A DNA stretch of 64,000 nt from Lamellibrachia columna (Eukaryota > Annelida > Polychaeta > Sabellida > Siboglinidae): assembly GCA_963662155.1 (NCBI GenBank), contig OY759266.1, positions 7,159,526-7,223,525 of the forward strand, given 5' to 3'. Each line of letters starts with the position of its first letter. Position 1 is the first letter of the stretch. The notes under the pieces are model-generated. The model did not search any database, was not told the DNA's origin, and was given only the letters and a program-made list of their open reading frames with translations. Shown in pieces: positions 1 to 9,575 of the stretch. Made by a program: the position numbers and the translations under genes.

Positions 1-537
1 GGGATGGGTTTGATGTAAGTACTAGGTCTAATATATTTCCGGAATCTAATCGGTTGGGTTCATTTACTATATTAACTAATCCAAATTCCCCAACTATTTC
101 AATTAGTTTGTTATGTTTCACAGTTGTTTATTGGTTTGTTGCACACAAATTCTCCCAGTCGATGTCAGGAAGGTTTAGATCTCCAGCTAGAATGACAGAT
201 GGGGTATCTTGTAGCTATGGTATAGGATGGAGAGAGATTCATGTAAGGCTTCTAGAGATGTTGTGTAGTCATTTGGAGATCTGTAGTATGATGCCAGATA
301 GATAGATAGCTTTTTATGCACAGAGTGTATTTTTGATCAAATAATTTCACAGGTTGTGTTTAGTTTGTCTTGGGGGCTGCTATAATGTCATTTTGGAGTG
401 CTATAAAAACACCTCCACCGTGGATGTTATGATATTTTTGGATTGCTTAAGAATTTGTGGGGAGCACAGAGTATGTGGGGATACTTGAGTTGACTTTTTG
501 GTTTTAACTAGAAAGGTTATGTCAGGGTTTGTTGAGT
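1..537 (-). mobile_element. LINE (CR1-like) endonuclease domain, degraded, continues off the window
   Basis: Reading the minus strand gives endonuclease/exonuclease/phosphatase-type blocks of a non-LTR retrotransposon: HGGGVFIAL near 420-390, YRSPNDYTTSLEALHES near 290-230, LAGDLNLPDIDWENLC near 190-145, and GFGLVNIV- and LDLVLTSNP-like segments near 85-10. The LAGDLN block is the usual DxN catalytic motif of the APE-type nuclease that nicks target DNA. Several stops and frameshifts separate the blocks, so this copy is dead. It lies directly downstream, in the element's own direction, of the PHD/2A ORF at 538-1071 and is evidently the same element. The RT would lie beyond position 1. Confidence 0.8.
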
Positions 538-1071
538 TTATTGTTGCCTGCCATAGGGATACTTTGTTAGTGCTCTTGATGCTGAATGCAGTTTATCAGC
601 ATGGAATTTTAGTTTAGGTTTACTTGTTATCTTTGCTCGGTCAGGAGTAGACGTATTAGCTGGATTTGGTGCAAATGTAGGGTTCATATCATCAGAGATA
701 TTTGTGTAGTCACTGCTGTTTGGAAGTGACTCAAGGACTGAGTAAGGGTTTGGAGCATTAATGTTGCTGGTGAATAGATACTCAGAATAGTTTGGCAATC
801 CACAGCAAGAACAGAACCAAAGCACACTATGATATTTTAATTGTTCGTATGTGGTGTCATTAATTTGGACACATGCAGTATGGTACCAACTGTCACATTG
901 ATCACACTGTATGGCATGGTGGTGATCATGTACCTCATGGCTGCAGGTGCCACTTGGATATTTTGGAGAGGGATCTGAGGTGGGACCAGGGTTTGTATGA
1001 ATGTACCCTGCTTGTATTATAAGTCCACACAGATATAATAGAGATAGGGTATAAGGCTTAGTTGGCATCAT
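538..1071 (-). CDS. LINE N-terminal ORF: 2A-like motif plus PHD finger
   Basis: The ORF encodes 177 aa and starts with ATG at 1071. Residues 10-30 form a hydrophobic stretch ending in GYIHTNPGP, which matches the NPGP core of 2A-like ribosome-skipping sequences known at the N-termini of CR1-clade LINEs from marine invertebrates. The canonical D and E positions are Y and H here, so activity is uncertain. Residues 43-90 are a PHD-type zinc finger: C43, H45/H48, CDQC at 56-59, WYH with H64, C67, and WFCSCC at 85-90. The tail is Ser/Thr/Pro/Asn-rich. In the family this module precedes the endonuclease, which is seen degraded at 1-537. It is mobile-element coding sequence, not a host gene. Confidence 0.8.
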   Translation of the reverse strand: MMPTKPYTLSLLYLCGLIIQAGYIHTNPGPTSDPSPKYPSGTCSHEVHDHHHAIQCDQCDSWYHTACVQINDTTYEQLKYHSVLWFCSCCGLPNYSEYLFTSNINAPNPYSVLESLPNSSDYTNISDDMNPTFAPNPANTSTPDRAKITSKPKLKFHADKLHSASRALTKYPYGRQQ

Positions 1072-1802
1072 TTTGTTTTTTCTTTGAGGTTGAGAACGTG
1101 GGAAATGGTGGCAGGTTTCTTGTCAGCATGGCTGAGAATGTTGTTGTGGAATCCTCATTGTTGGTGGCAATTTGATACAGGTACAGAGGCGAGAGTGGTG
1201 TTAAATAAAGTGGTTTTGAATTTTCTTGTGAAAGTATGTATTAGTAGATGTTTGCTATAACTTGCCTTTAGAGGGCTAAAGTCACATTAGATCAAATATG
1301 TACTAAACTGTTTAAAAGTGCATGTGCAGGGTTTGGGCTAGTGCGAACATAGACAGATAGTCAGTAGGAAATCTAGATGTGTGTTATGTCTATGGTCCTC
1401 GGCTGACTCAGGAACTCTGGGTATATGAAAATACAGGGGTGGCAATGAAGCACCCGAAGAAGGGCCTGTTTCTTAGTACAAGATGTGATAAAAACAGGGT
1501 AGGATTAGAAATTCTAAGCTAAGTGTATCTAGTTTATATTTATAACTAATACACAGTATATTGAAATTTGAATATATGCACTATTTTTAGTTGTGTTGGG
1601 GATGATTTGGGTTTCGCGAGTTTTAACGACTACAGTTTACATCCGTCATCTTGATTTGTTCAATGTTAAGCAAGGTAAACGCGGCTGATTGAGTAAATTT
1701 GGTTTAGGAACGTGTGATCTCTAACGTTATAACACGATTATATTCTGATTCTGTTGCATATCTGTAAGATTGGGGTGTAAAGAGCCTTTAGAAATGTCAC
1801 GA
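1072..1802. other. No gene seen
   Basis: The part next to 1071 is probably the 5' UTR of the LINE. The rest has stops in every frame and no recognisable repeat. Confidence 0.5.
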
Positions 1803-2112
1803 ACCTGTCACTATGAGACAGGATATGACAAGACAGACACTAACCTGTCATTATGAGACAGGAGTTGACCAGACAGACACTAATATGTCACTATGAGACA
1901 GTAGATGACAAGACAAACACTAACCTGTCACTATGAGACAGGAGATGACATAACAGACATAAACATGTCACTATGAGACAGGAGATGACAAGACAGACAT
2001 TAATATGTCACCATGAGACAGGAGATTACAAAATAAACAGTAACATGTCACTATGAGACAGGAGATGACAAGACAGACATTAACCTGTCACTATGAAACA
2101 GGAGATGACAGT
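1803..2112. repeat. 40-bp satellite, about 7.5 copies
   Basis: Tandem units of 40 bp begin CCTGTCACTATGAGACAGG and continue with agatgacaagacagacactaa. Each unit has an inverted repeat (CCTGTC / GACAGG, 7-nt loop). The same satellite in the same orientation recurs at 10276-10516, on the other side of the inserted element. Confidence 0.9.
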
Positions 2113-2117
2113 CATGG

Positions 2118-2275
2118 GTTAATTTCAATTGTTAATTTAATTAACTCAATTAATTTAATTTAATTAATTGATTTACAAGAAAAGGTAAAGGCTAAATTAA
2201 CTTCACCAAAAGGGGGTAATTTTATTTTATTTAATTGACAAATTCCAAATTAACTCTCAATTAAGTGCTCATTTA
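2118..2275. repeat. AT-rich (ttaattt)n tract
   Basis: This tract of taatttaatt-type repeats follows the 40-bp satellite. A matching tract lies at 10106-10265. From 2276 to 2730 I see only unique non-coding sequence. Confidence 0.7.
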
Positions 2276-2726
2276 ACAGTAGGTATTACTGTATAGTTCA
2301 CACCCATGTTACTCAGGCATTTCCAAAAGGCAGTCACCATTCCAGTGATTAGTCTGACAGAGATAAGGTTAAGGTATGTATGAATGGGAGGGAGAATATC
2401 TCTCGACATTAATACTGTCTGTACCAACTGGAGTTAGCTGGTCATTCAGGCACATGTGAATTGGAGGGAAGGCCTAGACAATAGAATGTCCTCTTTTAGT
2501 GTGGTAAGTTGATGACAAATGGTGGCTTCTGCAAATCTGCAAAATATTTGGCTGGTAACCTGCAGCCAAATGGACCTATGCATTAGACTATGTATCTATA
2601 TATTTTCGGTATGTCCGCAAGCATACATATATCATGCAGAGAAAAGTAAAATAGCTTCAGTTGGGATCTTTTTACAGCGCCAACTGGTATCAAAAGCAAG
2701 CCAATTCAAGTGATACATTAACAAAT

Positions 2727-2730
<4 letters not shown>

Positions 2731-2760
<30 letters not shown>
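2731..2760. repeat. (TA)n microsatellite, left flank of the YR element
   Basis: A run of TA ends exactly where the A1 repeat begins. A second, longer TA run follows the right end of the element at 9843, so the element sits inside a TA microsatellite. Confidence 0.85.
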
Positions 2761-2764
<4 letters not shown>

Positions 2765-3054
2765 TTTATGTGACAGCGGCGCATAAAGGATTTTATGCGA
2801 GATGACAAGGCAATGAAGGCGATTTGAGGTTAGACCTTTTATGGTAGAGAGAGTATTGGCCTAATTACTCGCTCACGCGTATGGATACACCAACCACGTG
2901 ACCTAGAGCCAGCCTCACTCGATTTCCAAGTTAGCTTGTGTCGTTGTGAGACCTTTGCGCTGCAAATATTTCCGAATTTCTATTGTTACTGATTATTCGT
3001 TATCGCTGAATTTGTTGATTTTATTGCAAGATCAGTTTTGTTGTTCGGTTTATT
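2761..3054 (+). repeat. Split direct repeat A1 (294 bp)
   Basis: Identical to 8781-9074. It starts TGAATTTATGTGACAG and has a perfect 8-bp hairpin (CGCATAAA-GGAT-TTTATGCG) at 2780-2799. Homology to A2 ends abruptly after gttcggtttatt. Confidence 0.9.
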
Positions 3055-3213
3055 GTGTTCAATCTTATCGGATATTTTTCGCTAGTGTGTTCAGGTGAGT
3101 TTCTGTTGCAAAGACGGACGCCGTTTATCCGCCATTTTGTTACCTCCGACCCTTGGACTGCGAAAGGTAATCGTCAGTCGTTTACGCATAATTTGTTATT
3201 ATTATCCTGACGA

Positions 3214-3447
3214 ATGGCTACTAAACCTTTGGTTTTAGTTCTGGGCGCTAGCCACATTTACTGGTTGGAGCGTCTTGTCGCATCGGAGGTACATTTTGCA
3301 CAAGGTTCTTTCCGCGATGGTTTGGATTGTCGGATCGCTTTCGAAGGCTATCGGGGCGGTACGGTTACCACTATGGAACGGAACCGGGTTTTGTTAGCGC
3401 GCCGTACTTATAAACAGTACCGCCTGGCAACAGGCGTGGCAGACTGA
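3214..3447 (+). pseudogene. N-terminal half of an SGNH-hydrolase-like ORF of the YR element
   Basis: The ORF starts with ATG at 3214, 160 bp after A1, and gives 77 aa. Residues 5-18 (LVLVLGASHIYWLE) look like SGNH/GDSL block I with GAS in place of GDS, and residues 44-51 (EGYRGGTV) resemble block II. The later blocks (GND and DxxH) are absent: the reading frame is lost shortly after residue 60 and the hairpin array follows. SGNH-like ORFs are, as I recall, reported in some Ngaro-type elements, which fits the architecture. The assignment rests on short motifs only. Confidence 0.5.
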
Positions 3448-3539
3448 GATATGCGGAGGTTGTGAGTTCGTTCCTCACCCGGCGCACATCTTATGTGATG
3501 GTTAGCATTGTCCCTTCTCAGCGAACATCAGCTGTATTG

Positions 3540-5070
3540 GGGGAATGGCCCTATGCTATGGTGTACGGGTCATTTTTAACTTTATTCCGCCATACGGTGT
3601 TAATGGTCGGTGAATGAATTTTGGCCCTATGGTGTACAGGGCATTTTTAATTTCATTCCGCCTTACGGTGTATATGGTCGGTGTATAATCTTTGCCCCTA
3701 TGCCATGGACCATGGTGTACAGGGCATTTTTTAAATTAAATTCCGCCATACGGTGTGAATGGTCGGTGTATAATCTTTGGCCCTATGGTGTACAGGGCAT
3801 TTTTAATTTCATTCCGCCATACGGTGTAAATGGTCGGTGTATAATCCTTGGCCCTATGGGGTACAGGGCATTTGTAATTTTATTCCGCCATACAGTGTTA
3901 ATGGTCGGGGTATAATCTTTGGCCCTATGGTGTACAGGGCATTTTTAATTTCTGTATTCCGCCATACGGTGTAAATGGTCGGACTAGAGGAAGGGCCCTA
4001 TGGTGTACAGGGCATTTTTTATTTTATTCCGCCATACGGTGTAAATGGTTGGTGTATAATCTTTGGCCCTATGGTGTACAGGGCATTTTTATTAAATTCC
4101 GCCATACGGTGTAAATGGTCGGTGTATAATCTTTGGCCCTATGGTGTACAGGGCATCGTTCATTTTATTCCGCCATACGGTATAAATGGTCGGTGTATAA
4201 TCTTTGGCCCTTATGGTGTACAGGGCATTGTTCATTTTATTCCGCCATATGGTGTAAATGGTCGGTGTATAATCTTTGGCCCTATGGTGTACAGTGCATT
4301 TTTTTATTAAATTCCGCCATACGGTGTAAATGGTCGGTGTATAATCTGTGGCCCTATGGTGTACAGGGCATTGTTAATTTTATTCCGCCATACGGTGTAA
4401 ATGGTCGGTGTATAATCTTTGGCCCTATGGTGTACAGGGCATTTGTAATTTTATTCCGCCATACGGTATTAATGGTTGGGGTATAATCTTTGGCCCTATG
4501 GTGTACAGGGCATTTTTATTTTCCTTATTCCGCCATGCAGTGTAAATGGTCGGTTTATGTTCTTTGGCCCTATGGTGTACAGGGCATTTTTTATTTATTC
4601 CGCCATACAGTGTTAATGGTTGGTGTATAATCTTTGGCCCTATGGTGTACAGGGCATTTTTATTTTCCTTATTCCGCCATACGGTGTACATGGTCGGTTT
4701 ATGTTCTTTGGCCCTGTGGTGTACAGGGCAGGTTACTTTTAATTTTTCTTGTTCCGCCATAAGGTGGGTATGGTGGCTGTGATGGTGTTTCCCACAGCGT
4801 ACAGGGCATGGTAATCATTAATTGTCTTATTCCGCCATACAGTTTGAATGGTCGGTTTATGCTATCGTTCCTACGGTAGTGCATGTTAATTTTGATTTCT
4901 TGTTCCACCATACAGTGTAACTTGTCTGACGATAATATGGGTCCCCGTGCGGTTCATGGCATGGTAATTTTATTATTCCTCCATTCGGGGTAAATGACCG
5001 GTTTACACTATTCGTCCCTACGGTGTACAGGGCATGGTAATTTTCTTTTGTCTGATTCCACCATACAGTT
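3540..5070. repeat. Hairpin array 1: about 71-bp tandem unit with two hairpins
   Basis: About 20 units. Each has hairpin a (GCCCT-ATGGTGTAC-AGGGC) and hairpin b (CCAT-ACGGTGTAA-ATGG, flanked by CCG and TCGG that extend the stem), joined by AT-rich linkers. The 9-nt loop is almost invariant (RYGGTGTAM) while the two stems differ completely. Units after about 4740 are increasingly diverged. Long ORFs in all frames here are by-products of the repeat. Confidence 0.9.
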
Positions 5071-5244
5071 GGATTACCGGAGCGGGTATCGTTGTAGTAT
5101 GTGAGTGGATAATGTTGGTCAAGGGTTAACCATGGTCCCTAGTTTGTAATGACACAGCGTACATAAGGTTCACATTACTACGATTGGGTGCAGTGTTCAA
5201 CTTGAACAGTAAATGTTACAGCAACGGAGCAACTTCATCATGAG
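5071..5244. other. Unique spacer between array 1 and an ORF
   Basis: No repeat or coding signal was recognised. Confidence 0.4.
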
Positions 5245-5628
5245 ATGCGCGTGATGCGGGAGTTGTTGCGTGTAGCGCTGCGACAGGTCACGACGCGGTT
5301 GCGTCAGCCTCTGTTGATCGCCAGGTGGCGGCATCATCCGCAGTGGCTCCATCGAGTCATCCGATCATCCGGCCAGCTTTTGCCGTTGGCACCTGCTGCT
5401 CCAGCGCCTGTGCCCTCAACGAGTGGACAAGCCAATGTTCACTCTTCCTCCAGTGCTCGTCAAGCGGCGACTTCCGTGGCTCCTGAGCCAGTGCCCTCTT
5501 CGAGTCGTCAGGATACTGGCATGGTGGATCCTCCTTGGCCGACAACCGACCGCTTGATGGAGACATCCACAGGTCGTGTAAACGAGGAAATTGGATTAAG
5601 CCATGCAATAAGAATATTGAAAATGTAA
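5245..5628 (+). CDS. Unassigned 127-aa ORF, Pro/Ser-rich, inside the YR element
   Basis: The ORF begins with an Arg/Leu-rich stretch (residues 1-45) and continues as a low-complexity Ala/Pro/Ser region (about 46-95). It is more GC-rich than the arrays on both sides, so it may be a relic of an element protein such as a Gag-like ORF1. I recognise no domain and chance is possible. Confidence 0.3.
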   Translation: MRVMRELLRVALRQVTTRLRQPLLIARWRHHPQWLHRVIRSSGQLLPLAPAAPAPVPSTSGQANVHSSSSARQAATSVAPEPVPSSSRQDTGMVDPPWPTTDRLMETSTGRVNEEIGLSHAIRILKM

Positions 5629-7330
5629 CTAATCTGTGCGGTGGAAGTGGAACAGTTTTGTTAACCCATGCTGTGAGTAAGCGGATCTAAATTTAGTTAT
5701 TCCATGCAGTGATAGGGAGGAGTTGTTCGTTATTTCCAGGCGGTGTCACGGGTGTAAATAAAAAGATAACGTTTGCTAAGCCATGTGGTGTAAATGGCAC
5801 AATTGTATTCCGTACGTTGGAAATGGAGGGGTTTCTGTATACCGTGCGGTGTAAATGGAGAAGTGATATGGCGTAGTTTGTTGTTCCATGCGGTGTAAAT
5901 GGAAATTAAGTTTTCGTTAAGCCATGCGGTGTAGATGGCACAATTGTATTCCGTGCGGTGTAAACGGAGCAGTTTCTGTAGTCCGTGCGGTGAAAACGGA
6001 AAGTGATATGGAGAAGTTTTGTTATTTCCATGCGGTGTAAATTGAAATTTACTTTTGTTAACCCATGCGGTGTAAATGGCACAATTGTATTCCGTGCGGT
6101 GTAAACGGAGCAATTTCGATAGTCCGTGCGGTGAAAACGGAAAGTGATATGGAGGAGTTTTGTTATTTCCATGCGGTGTAAATGGAAATTAACTCTTGTT
6201 AAGCCATGCGGTTGAAATGGCACAATTTTATTCCATGCGGTGTAAACGGAGCAATTTCGATAGTCCGTGCGGTGAAAACCGAACGTGATACGGAGACTTT
6301 GTTATTTCCATGCGGTGTAAATGGAAATTAACGTTTGGTAAGCCATGCGGTGTAAATGGCACAATTGTATTCCGTGCGGTGGAAACGGAGCAATTTTTGT
6401 AGTCCGTGCCGTGAAAACGGAAAGTTATATGGAAAAGTTCTGTTATTTCCATGCAGTGTAAATGGAAATTAACTTTTGGTAAGCCATGAGGTGTAAATGG
6501 CTCAATTGTATTCCGTGCGGTGTAAACGGAGCAATTTCTGTAGTCCGTGCGGTGACAACGGAAAGTGATATGGATAGGTTCTGTTATTTCCATGCGATGT
6601 AAATTAAATTAACTTTTGGTAAGCCATGCGGTGTAAATAGCACATTTATATTCCGTACGGTGGAAACGGAGCAGTTTCGGTAGTTCGTGCGGTGTACACG
6701 GAGATGGTGGGTTAACCCATGCATTAGGAAATTTATTGAAATTTTCACTAATCCGTGCATTGCAGGCGGAACAGTTTTGTTAACCCAGGCAGCGAGTAAG
6801 CGGATGTATATTTGGGTAATACATGCAGTGATATAGAGACGTTTTGTTATTTCCATGCGGTGTATATGAACGCTAACTTTTGTTAAGCCATGCAGGTAAA
6901 TGGCACCATTGTATTTTGTGCGGTGTAAGCGGAGAATTGATATAGAGAAGGTTTATTTCCATGCAGTGTAAATGGCACAATTGTAGTCCGTGCGGTGAAA
7001 CGGAGGAGTTTCTACATTCCATGCTGTGTAGATGGAAAATTTGGTGAATCCATGAAGTGGACAAATTACTGAAATTTTACTAATCCGTGCAGACGAGGCG
7101 GAACAGTTTTGTTACCCCTTGCAGGGAGAAAACAGATGTAAATATGTTTGTTTTGTTAGGTCCATGCATTGTAATTGGAGTATAAGTTTTATTAAGGCAT
7201 GCAGTGTAAATGGCACAATTGTAGACCCCCTTTATATTCCTTGCGGCAAATGGAGAAGTTTTTGCATTCCATGTTCTATTTAAGCCATATAATGTAAATG
7301 GAACAATTTGTATGTTAATATAGGTGACCG
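5620..7330. repeat. Hairpin array 2: about 141-bp higher-order unit with four hairpins
   Basis: The best-preserved part is 5880-6610, with a period of 141 bp (for example 6026 to 6167). Four hairpins per unit share the loop GCGGTGTAA (or GCGGTGAAA) with different paired stems: TTTCCAT/ATGGAAA, GCCAT/ATGGC, TCCGT/ACGGA and TCCGT/ACGGA. The loop is the same as in array 1 apart from its first and last bases. The flanks (5620-5880 and 6700-7330) are diverged copies with spaced CCATGC and CCGTGC motifs. Confidence 0.9.
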
Positions 7331-7760
7331 TACGTTAATGTTTAGTTATGGTTTAATGGTAGTTCATGATATCTAATGACACAGCTGGTCCTGGGTACCG
7401 CAATTAATAATTACGGATGCTGCCACAAGTGGCAATCAGGCAGCGACACAGGTGGCGCGTTGAGCCAGCAGGGGGCTGCAGCAGCTGCTTCTACACCACA
7501 CCTTCAACAATTGGTCAAGGGGCTGGCTAGGTTGCTCCCCATGGATGGCCTGCTGGAAGCGGCCATAGATCTACATGTATCAGTACTGTCGCTTATATCT
7601 TGTAGGTGCATGGTGTGACATTGTCGCCGATACTCGAGAGTGTTGTAATTGTTGCTGGTACAATGAGTCGACAGCTTAAACTGGTGTCAGTATGTTATGG
7701 TATTATGGTGGTTGCAATCTAAACACAGTAGTAAGCTGGTTCCGCAATCATTACAAGTAA
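7331..7760 (+). other. YR-element interior, possible recombinase N-terminal remnant
   Basis: An 80-aa ORF at 7376-7618 includes STPHLQQLVKGLARLL, which could be the helical start of the recombinase core-binding domain just upstream of the catalytic remnant. Not certain. The rest has no clear signal. Confidence 0.3.
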
Positions 7761-8075
7761 ATGACCAGCCTATTGTGGGCACATCCATTTATCCTGCCAC
7801 ATTACTTAGAGTATTTTCCCTTCCCGGTTAAGGGTTCTAGGCAGGCTATATTATTTGCATATGCAGACGGCACTCTAATGCTGCGGAGGGAGCTTGATGC
7901 TATATTAAAGCGCCTGCTGGAATTCTGTGGATTGAGTAGTAAAGTTTTAAGGGTCTTAGTTTCAGAATGGGAGCAGCCACGTCAGCAGCCCTTAACGTGA
8001 GAGTCAGACGCGCAAATTAGAGCAGCGGGTAGATGGGTTTCAGATGCTTTCCGCAGAAACATTCGTATATCGTAA
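7761..8075 (+). pseudogene. Tyrosine recombinase (integrase) C-terminal catalytic remnant
   Basis: The catalytic domain of a DIRS/Ngaro-type tyrosine recombinase is readable in pieces: ILFAYADGTLMLRRELDAIL near 7850-7910; KGLSFRMGAATSAAL in a second frame near 7945-7990, where the HxxR box has L in place of H; and SDAQIRAAGRWVSDAFRRNI near 8005-8065, where GRW is kept but the position of the nucleophilic Tyr is Asn. The TAA stop at 8073-8075 follows the usual IRIS-like end. Two frameshifts plus the changes at His and Tyr mean it cannot be catalytic. In an active element this enzyme would integrate the circular DNA copy. Confidence 0.75.
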
Positions 8076-8513
8076 GGTGCTGCATACAGATCAGGCTGTA
8101 CCTGTTAGCAATCTGGGCAAGGGTGGACTATAGAGATAGTGCCTAGATTCGGTCAGTGGCGGAACCAGCAGCACTTACTTCGTCATCTGTGTTGATCTAT
8201 GTTAACTATCATTGTATGTTGCAGGTTCGTGGTGTGACGATGTAGTCAAGACTCTGCCAGTAGCGGAGTCGGCAGCTATCATCTGGTTTATTGTGTATAC
8301 GTTGCAGATCCACTGTTCGAATGTGGCTGATACTCTGACAGCGGCGGAGTGTTGGCTAGGTTCGAACTGTGGGCAAGGTGGGGAGGGGGTGCAGTCGAGG
8401 CCCTGACAGCGGCGGGGTCAACAGCTGCATCTCTACCTGCACGGCAAGGGAATGGAGGATAGCTGCCACTGTTTATAATTATGGTGGGGGTCGGTCACAG
8501 AGGGTGACCTAGT
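8076..8513. other. YR-element 3' interior without ORF
   Basis: Weakly repeated segments with gcggagtcggcagc and gcggcggagtg motifs. No coding frame of note. Confidence 0.4.
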
Positions 8514-8780
8514 GGCGGAGTGACCCCCACCGATACCATGTGAATTGTATATAAGTCAGTAGTGGTACAGATAGTACTGGTAGTGGGTAGCTGATAGGCA
8601 TGATTTACTAATTATGTGTAAACACCTTTTGGGGGCCGGCATGCTTGCTGAGATTATTGGATGTATCTTATTTTGATGGTGTATGCTTGCCTAATTTCAT
8701 GCTCCTTAATTAATAAATCTAAATGTCATTATTTGGCCTATTTCAATCTACGCTGGACTTGTGTTGTTATTTTGCATAAA
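8514..8780 (+). repeat. Split direct repeat B1 (267 bp)
   Basis: Identical to 9576-9842. It ends TTATTTTGCATAAA and is joined with no intervening base to A2. The last 7 bases (GCATAAA) are inverted relative to TTTATG in the first bases of A. Confidence 0.9.
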
Positions 8781-9074
8781 TGAATTTATGTGACAGCGGC
8801 GCATAAAGGATTTTATGCGAGATGACAAGGCAATGAAGGCGATTTGAGGTTAGACCTTTTATGGTAGAGAGAGTATTGGCCTAATTACTCGCTCACGCGT
8901 ATGGATACACCAACCACGTGACCTAGAGCCAGCCTCACTCGATTTCCAAGTTAGCTTGTGTCGTTGTGAGACCTTTGCGCTGCAAATATTTCCGAATTTC
9001 TATTGTTACTGATTATTCGTTATCGCTGAATTTGTTGATTTTATTGCAAGATCAGTTTTGTTGTTCGGTTTATT
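8781..9074 (+). repeat. Split direct repeat A2 (294 bp)
   Basis: Identical to A1, including the 8-bp hairpin at 8800-8819. The B1-A2 junction equals the junction expected in a circular form of the element. Confidence 0.9.
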
Positions 9075-9575
9075 CCGATGCGTTTGAAAAATCCCACCCT
9101 CCCTCCCTAATATTGTGTTAACAGTTGTTACCCAGTGTTATCTAATAAATCAAGTGGTGCATTATGTAGGGATACACTGTGGAACACTGAAGACAGAGAG
9201 GTAGTTCACAAAGTTTTTGAATTTTTTGACGCTTTTCCCTGCTATAGTTTGGTACACGAGGTTCTGCATTAACGCTTTTCCCTCCACTGAGTTTTCAGTA
9301 GTTTACACAGGGTTTTTAGTGCGGGTACTTTTTACGAGTACATTTGTGTGGCTGTTTGGCCCTACCTCTCGGTCTGATGTTTTAGTAGTTATTGGTTGAC
9401 TAATGTCTAGATATGTAACACCTTTATACATTGTGTGTTGTGTTTCCATAATGTTCATTATGAATTGTTCAAGAATGTTGGGGGGTTAGCCCACTATTTT
9501 CATTTACCATGTTTGGCTGGGAGATCGAGTACCCCAGCCTTTCTGTTTGTACATGTATGTGTATGGTTAATTCAC
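9075..9575. other. Spacer between A2 and B2
   Basis: 501 bp found only once in the window. It contains a 60-aa ORF (9217-9399) without recognisable similarity. In split-direct-repeat elements this interval belongs to the element. Confidence 0.5.

Noticed and set aside
1803..2112. CRISPR-like appearance of the 40-bp satellite
   Set aside because: The units are contiguous with no unique spacers, and the genome is eukaryotic.
3398..3486. tRNA-like fold with a perfect T-arm-like hairpin (GTGAG-TTCGTTC-CTCAC) and a 6 of 7 pair acceptor
   Set aside because: No proper A box or D arm, and the central hairpin has the wrong loop size. It overlaps the end of the SGNH-like ORF. At most a fossil.
3610..4911. 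Many overlapping ORFs of 70-120 aa on both strands
   Set aside because: They are readings of the 71-bp hairpin repeat. Repeated peptides appear in several frames and there is no codon signature.
5730..7064. Minus-strand ORFs with repeated PHGL/RTEYNC-type peptides
   Set aside because: They follow the 141-bp hairpin repeat in different frames and are not proteins.
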